Of a DNA stretch of 40,358 bases, positions 39,079 through 40,358 are shown one piece after another (position 1 is the first letter of the stretch; each line of letters starts with the position of its first letter). The notes beneath the pieces are model-generated. The model saw nothing but the letters and a program-made list of their open reading frames with translations, did not search any database and was not told the DNA's origin. This stretch comes from a virus: IMG/VR virus record IMGVR_UViG_3300008117_000223, positions 1-40,358 of that record. One strand, 5' to 3'. Made by a program: the position numbers and the translations under genes.

Positions 39079-39194
39079 TGTTAGGTGGCGGAATTGGAAA
39101 GACGCAACGGTGGTGTAAGCTACGTGATAGAATGGAGGAAATGTGATAAACGAGTATCCCATCTATCTTACTGGTTCGAATCCAGTCCTAACAA
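39079..39194 (+). tRNA. tRNA-Leu-like gene 2 with a 64-nt segment in place of the anticodon arm
   Basis: Acceptor TGTTAGG (39079-39085) with CCTAACA (39187-39193), discriminator A. D arm GGCGGAATTGGAAAGACGC resembles tRNA-Leu. T arm ACTGG-TTCGAAT-CCAGT (39170-39186). The 64 nt between include GATAG 39126-39130 with CTATC 39163-39167 and ATGG 39132-39135 with CCAT 39159-39162 (one bulged A), a long arm next to the T stem. A plausible GTA triplet preceded by T lies at 39114-39117, but its flanks pair poorly. Standard tRNA folding does not give a 5-bp anticodon stem. Confidence 0.7.
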
Positions 39195-39195
39195 C

Positions 39196-39283
39196 AATCA
39201 CAGCGTGATTAATTGCCTCACCTTGACAAGAACGAAAACTTAGAGGCTTAAAAGTAGGTGACAATCTGGAGAGACAGATACAT
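39196..39283 (+). ncRNA. Structured linker between tRNA-like genes 2 and 3
   Basis: AATCAC-AGC-GTGATT hairpin (39196-39210); an H-type pseudoknot from GCCTC 39215-39219 with GAGGC 39243-39247 and ACCT 39220-39223 with AGGT 39256-39259; then ATCTG 39264-39268 with CAGAT 39275-39279 right before tRNA 3. The segment GACAAGAACGAAAACTT resembles GACAACGAAAAACT inside tRNA-like gene 1, suggesting a shared RNA module. Confidence 0.4.
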
Positions 39284-39484
39284 AGTCAAGTGGCGGAAAG
39301 GGAGACGCTAAATTAAAGTCGATGAGAATGGAATGGGTAGGAGGTTACGATATACAAGTTGGATAAACAAGCAGACACGTAGCACATTCCAATAAGGTTA
39401 ATGAAAATATTAAGACGTGTCCTCGTTAAGAGTGCCAACTAACATTAACTATAGTTCATAGAGGTTCGAGTCCTCTCTTGGCTA
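39284..39484 (+). tRNA. tRNA-Leu-like gene 3 with a 151-nt structured segment in place of the anticodon arm
   Basis: Acceptor AGTCAAG (39284-39290) with CTTGGCT (39477-39483), one T-G pair; discriminator A. D arm GGCGGAAAGGGAGACGC is tRNA-Leu-like. T arm AGAGG-TTCGAGT-CCTCT (39460-39476). Three perfect 7-bp helices interlock: TGGAATG 39329-39335 with CATTCCA 39385-39391; GACACGT 39374-39380 with ACGTGTC 39415-39421; GTTAATG 39397-39403 with CATTAAC 39443-39449. AAC-TATA-GTT (39448-39457) before the T arm could be a class II variable arm. The insert is too short for a known group I intron. Confidence 0.7.
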
Positions 39485-39499
39485 CTAAAAAATAAATTT

Positions 39500-39811
39500 A
39501 TGAAATGGAGTGAACGAGAAAAAATATTAAATAATTTACCAACACCTACTGATGAATCATTGATTGGAGAGTATAAAAAAAATTATGGTAATATGTCTCA
39601 TTTTAATATTCAATATTATCAAGGTATTGTTGATATTGAAGGTAATCTTTTGAAGGTTGGTGATACTGTTTATTATGTATTTGGTAAAGGGTTGGAAACT
39701 GGAATAATTGAAGAAATTTTACCATATAAAATTGGTTTCCTTCAAGATAGAATTAAAATTAAAGGAAAAAAGAGATATTTTTATTCTACTGTTATGGTAA
39801 AGAAAAATTAA
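39500..39811 (+). CDS. Hypothetical protein, 103 aa
   Basis: Starts 15 nt after the last tRNA-like gene. MKWSEREKILNNLPTPTDE, then a beta-rich domain with VGDTVYYVFGKGLETG and a basic end (KIKGKKRYFY), SH3-like in pattern. No family recognised. Confidence 0.62.
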   Translation: MKWSEREKILNNLPTPTDESLIGEYKKNYGNMSHFNIQYYQGIVDIEGNLLKVGDTVYYVFGKGLETGIIEEILPYKIGFLQDRIKIKGKKRYFYSTVMVKKN

Positions 39812-39815
39812 AATT

Positions 39816-39953
39816 ATGAAAAATAGACTTGTAAGATTCTTTTTTGGTTATGAAAACCCAATTAACTTTTATGAACAATCACCATTTTTAAGTTGGGTTA
39901 TTATAATATGTCTTATACTTTATAGTATATGGGGTAGTATTGTTGTATTATAA
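39816..39953 (+). CDS. Small membrane protein, 45 aa
   Basis: MKNRLVRFFFGYENP then one helix (WVIIICLILYSIWGSIVVL) to the end. Four bases after the previous gene. Function unknown. Confidence 0.58.
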   Translation: MKNRLVRFFFGYENPINFYEQSPFLSWVIIICLILYSIWGSIVVL

Positions 39954-39964
39954 TAAAAAAAAAT

Positions 39965-40159
39965 ATGTTGGAGTTGTTTTATTTGTGTTGTATTGGTGTG
40001 TTTTTGTTATTAGGTGCTTGGTATGCACCAAAGATGACGTTAGCAATTTTATTATTTGCTGGTGATATGGATTTTTTAGCGACAATAATTATGATTATGA
40101 GTCTATTTACTGAAATAAAAATAACTTTTGATAAAAAAGATTTGGATAAGTTAAAATAA
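39965..40159 (+). CDS. Membrane protein, 64 aa
   Basis: Two or three hydrophobic segments (LFYLCCIGVFLLLGAWY; MTLAILLFAG; TIIMIMSLF) and a charged tail KKDLDKLK. Function unknown. Confidence 0.6.
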   Translation: MLELFYLCCIGVFLLLGAWYAPKMTLAILLFAGDMDFLATIIMIMSLFTEIKITFDKKDLDKLK

Positions 40160-40172
40160 TTTCATAAATTTG
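40142..40172 (+). promoter_or_regulatory. Host-type promoter TTG-N20-TAAATTTG
   Basis: TTG at 40142-40144 and TAAATTTG at 40165-40172, spacer 20 nt, before the last gene. Confidence 0.65.
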
Positions 40173-40197
40173 TTTTATAAATTAAAAAAAGAAAAAA

Positions 40198-40358
40198 ATG
40201 GAAGCAAAAACTTTTAAATTCGAAAAAGAAAAGAATAATAAATGGTACATTGTGTTACCAGAATGGCAAGGCGATAAAGAAGAATTAGAAATGGTCGCTG
40301 GTGCTGATAAGTTATTAGATATTTTATCTAATCAAACAAATAGCGTTGATGTTAAGTT
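40198..40358 (+). CDS. Conserved hypothetical protein (3' partial)
   Basis: Open to the right edge. Starts MEAKTFKFEKEKNNKWYI, then LPEWQGDKEELEMVAGAD and KLLDILSNQ, a pattern I associate with a small conserved bacterial/phage family of unknown function. C-terminus lies outside the window. Confidence 0.65.
   Translation, partial: MEAKTFKFEKEKNNKWYIVLPEWQGDKEELEMVAGADKLLDILSNQTNSVDVK

Noticed and set aside
39309-39459. Group I intron in a tRNA-Leu gene
   Set aside because: The insert is only about 120 nt beyond a normal arm, the helix order does not match P3-P7-P3'-P8-P8'-P7', and no anticodon stem forms after any removal I could find. A new intron type is not excluded.
38844-39484. tmRNA gene as partner of the phage SmpB
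   Set aside because: The tRNA-like genes have full D arms, lack the typical GGGG/CCCC-type tmRNA ends and contain no recognisable tag reading frame ending in Ala-Ala before a stop.
1-40358. CRISPR array, IS element or integrase/att site
   Set aside because: No regularly spaced direct repeats, transposase motifs, inverted-repeat-bounded segments or integrase gene were seen.

Overview
The window looks like part of a large (probably jumbo) tailed phage of a Bacteroidota host, most likely a Flavobacteriia-type bacterium. Three things support this. The DNA is very AT-rich with tightly packed, overlapping small genes, nearly all on the + strand. Intergenic gaps repeatedly carry the Bacteroidota promoter form TTG-N20-TAnnTTTG, usually with the same 20-nt spacer. 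The gene content is phage-like: nucleotide metabolism, homing endonucleases, two sigma factors, many small unknowns and T4-like head-protein fragments. No virion structural operon is present; this is mainly an early/metabolic and translation-related region.

Layout. 1-5.8 kb: dCMP deaminase, a LAGLIDADG endonuclease beside a HAD phosphatase, a sirtuin, a DUF3127-type ssDNA-binding protein and a PRPP synthetase. 5.8-12.5 kb: a GIY-YIG endonuclease, a MSHF-type phage protein, an ECF-like sigma factor, a large metallophosphoesterase, a ParB-like/membrane/Nudix fusion, a Smr protein and a broken AAA+ ATPase. 12.5-22 kb: a deoxyribosyltransferase-like protein, translation factor IF-3, a chimeric head-protein ORF, a Swiss-Army-Knife-type HAD protein, a metalloprotease-like protein, RNase R, an RlpA-like protein, a glycosyltransferase-like protein and another phosphoesterase. 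22-30.6 kb: small membrane proteins, GIY-YIG and LAGLIDADG endonucleases, an AAA+ ATPase, a metallophosphoesterase, a ferritin-like protein, SmpB and a primary-type sigma factor. 30.6-38.8 kb: small unknown genes under individual promoters, lipoproteins (one SPFH), a zinc-finger PD-(D/E)XK endonuclease and a glycosylase-like protein. 38.8-39.5 kb: a structured RNA cluster with three tRNA-like genes that carry large inserts instead of an anticodon arm. Small membrane proteins follow to the end.

How it fits together. IF-3, SmpB, RNase R and the tRNA-like cluster suggest intervention in host translation initiation and ribosome rescue. Two sigma factors and two promoter classes (host-type TAnnTTTG, and an ATATTTATnnTAAAA element in front of every homing endonuclease) suggest a temporal programme.

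The most unusual observation is a recurrent arrangement at all five homing endonucleases. A short N-terminal stub of a gene sits directly before the endonuclease, and a complete but diverged copy of the same gene lies after it (immediately downstream in four cases, about 2 kb downstream in the fifth). The stubs stop in conserved motifs. This looks like a mobile cassette made of an endonuclease plus a cleavage-resistant replacement gene, which displaces the resident 5' end instead of destroying the gene. The second unusual element is the tRNA-like cluster, whose inserts form interlocked (pseudoknotted) helices in the same order in at least two of the three members.
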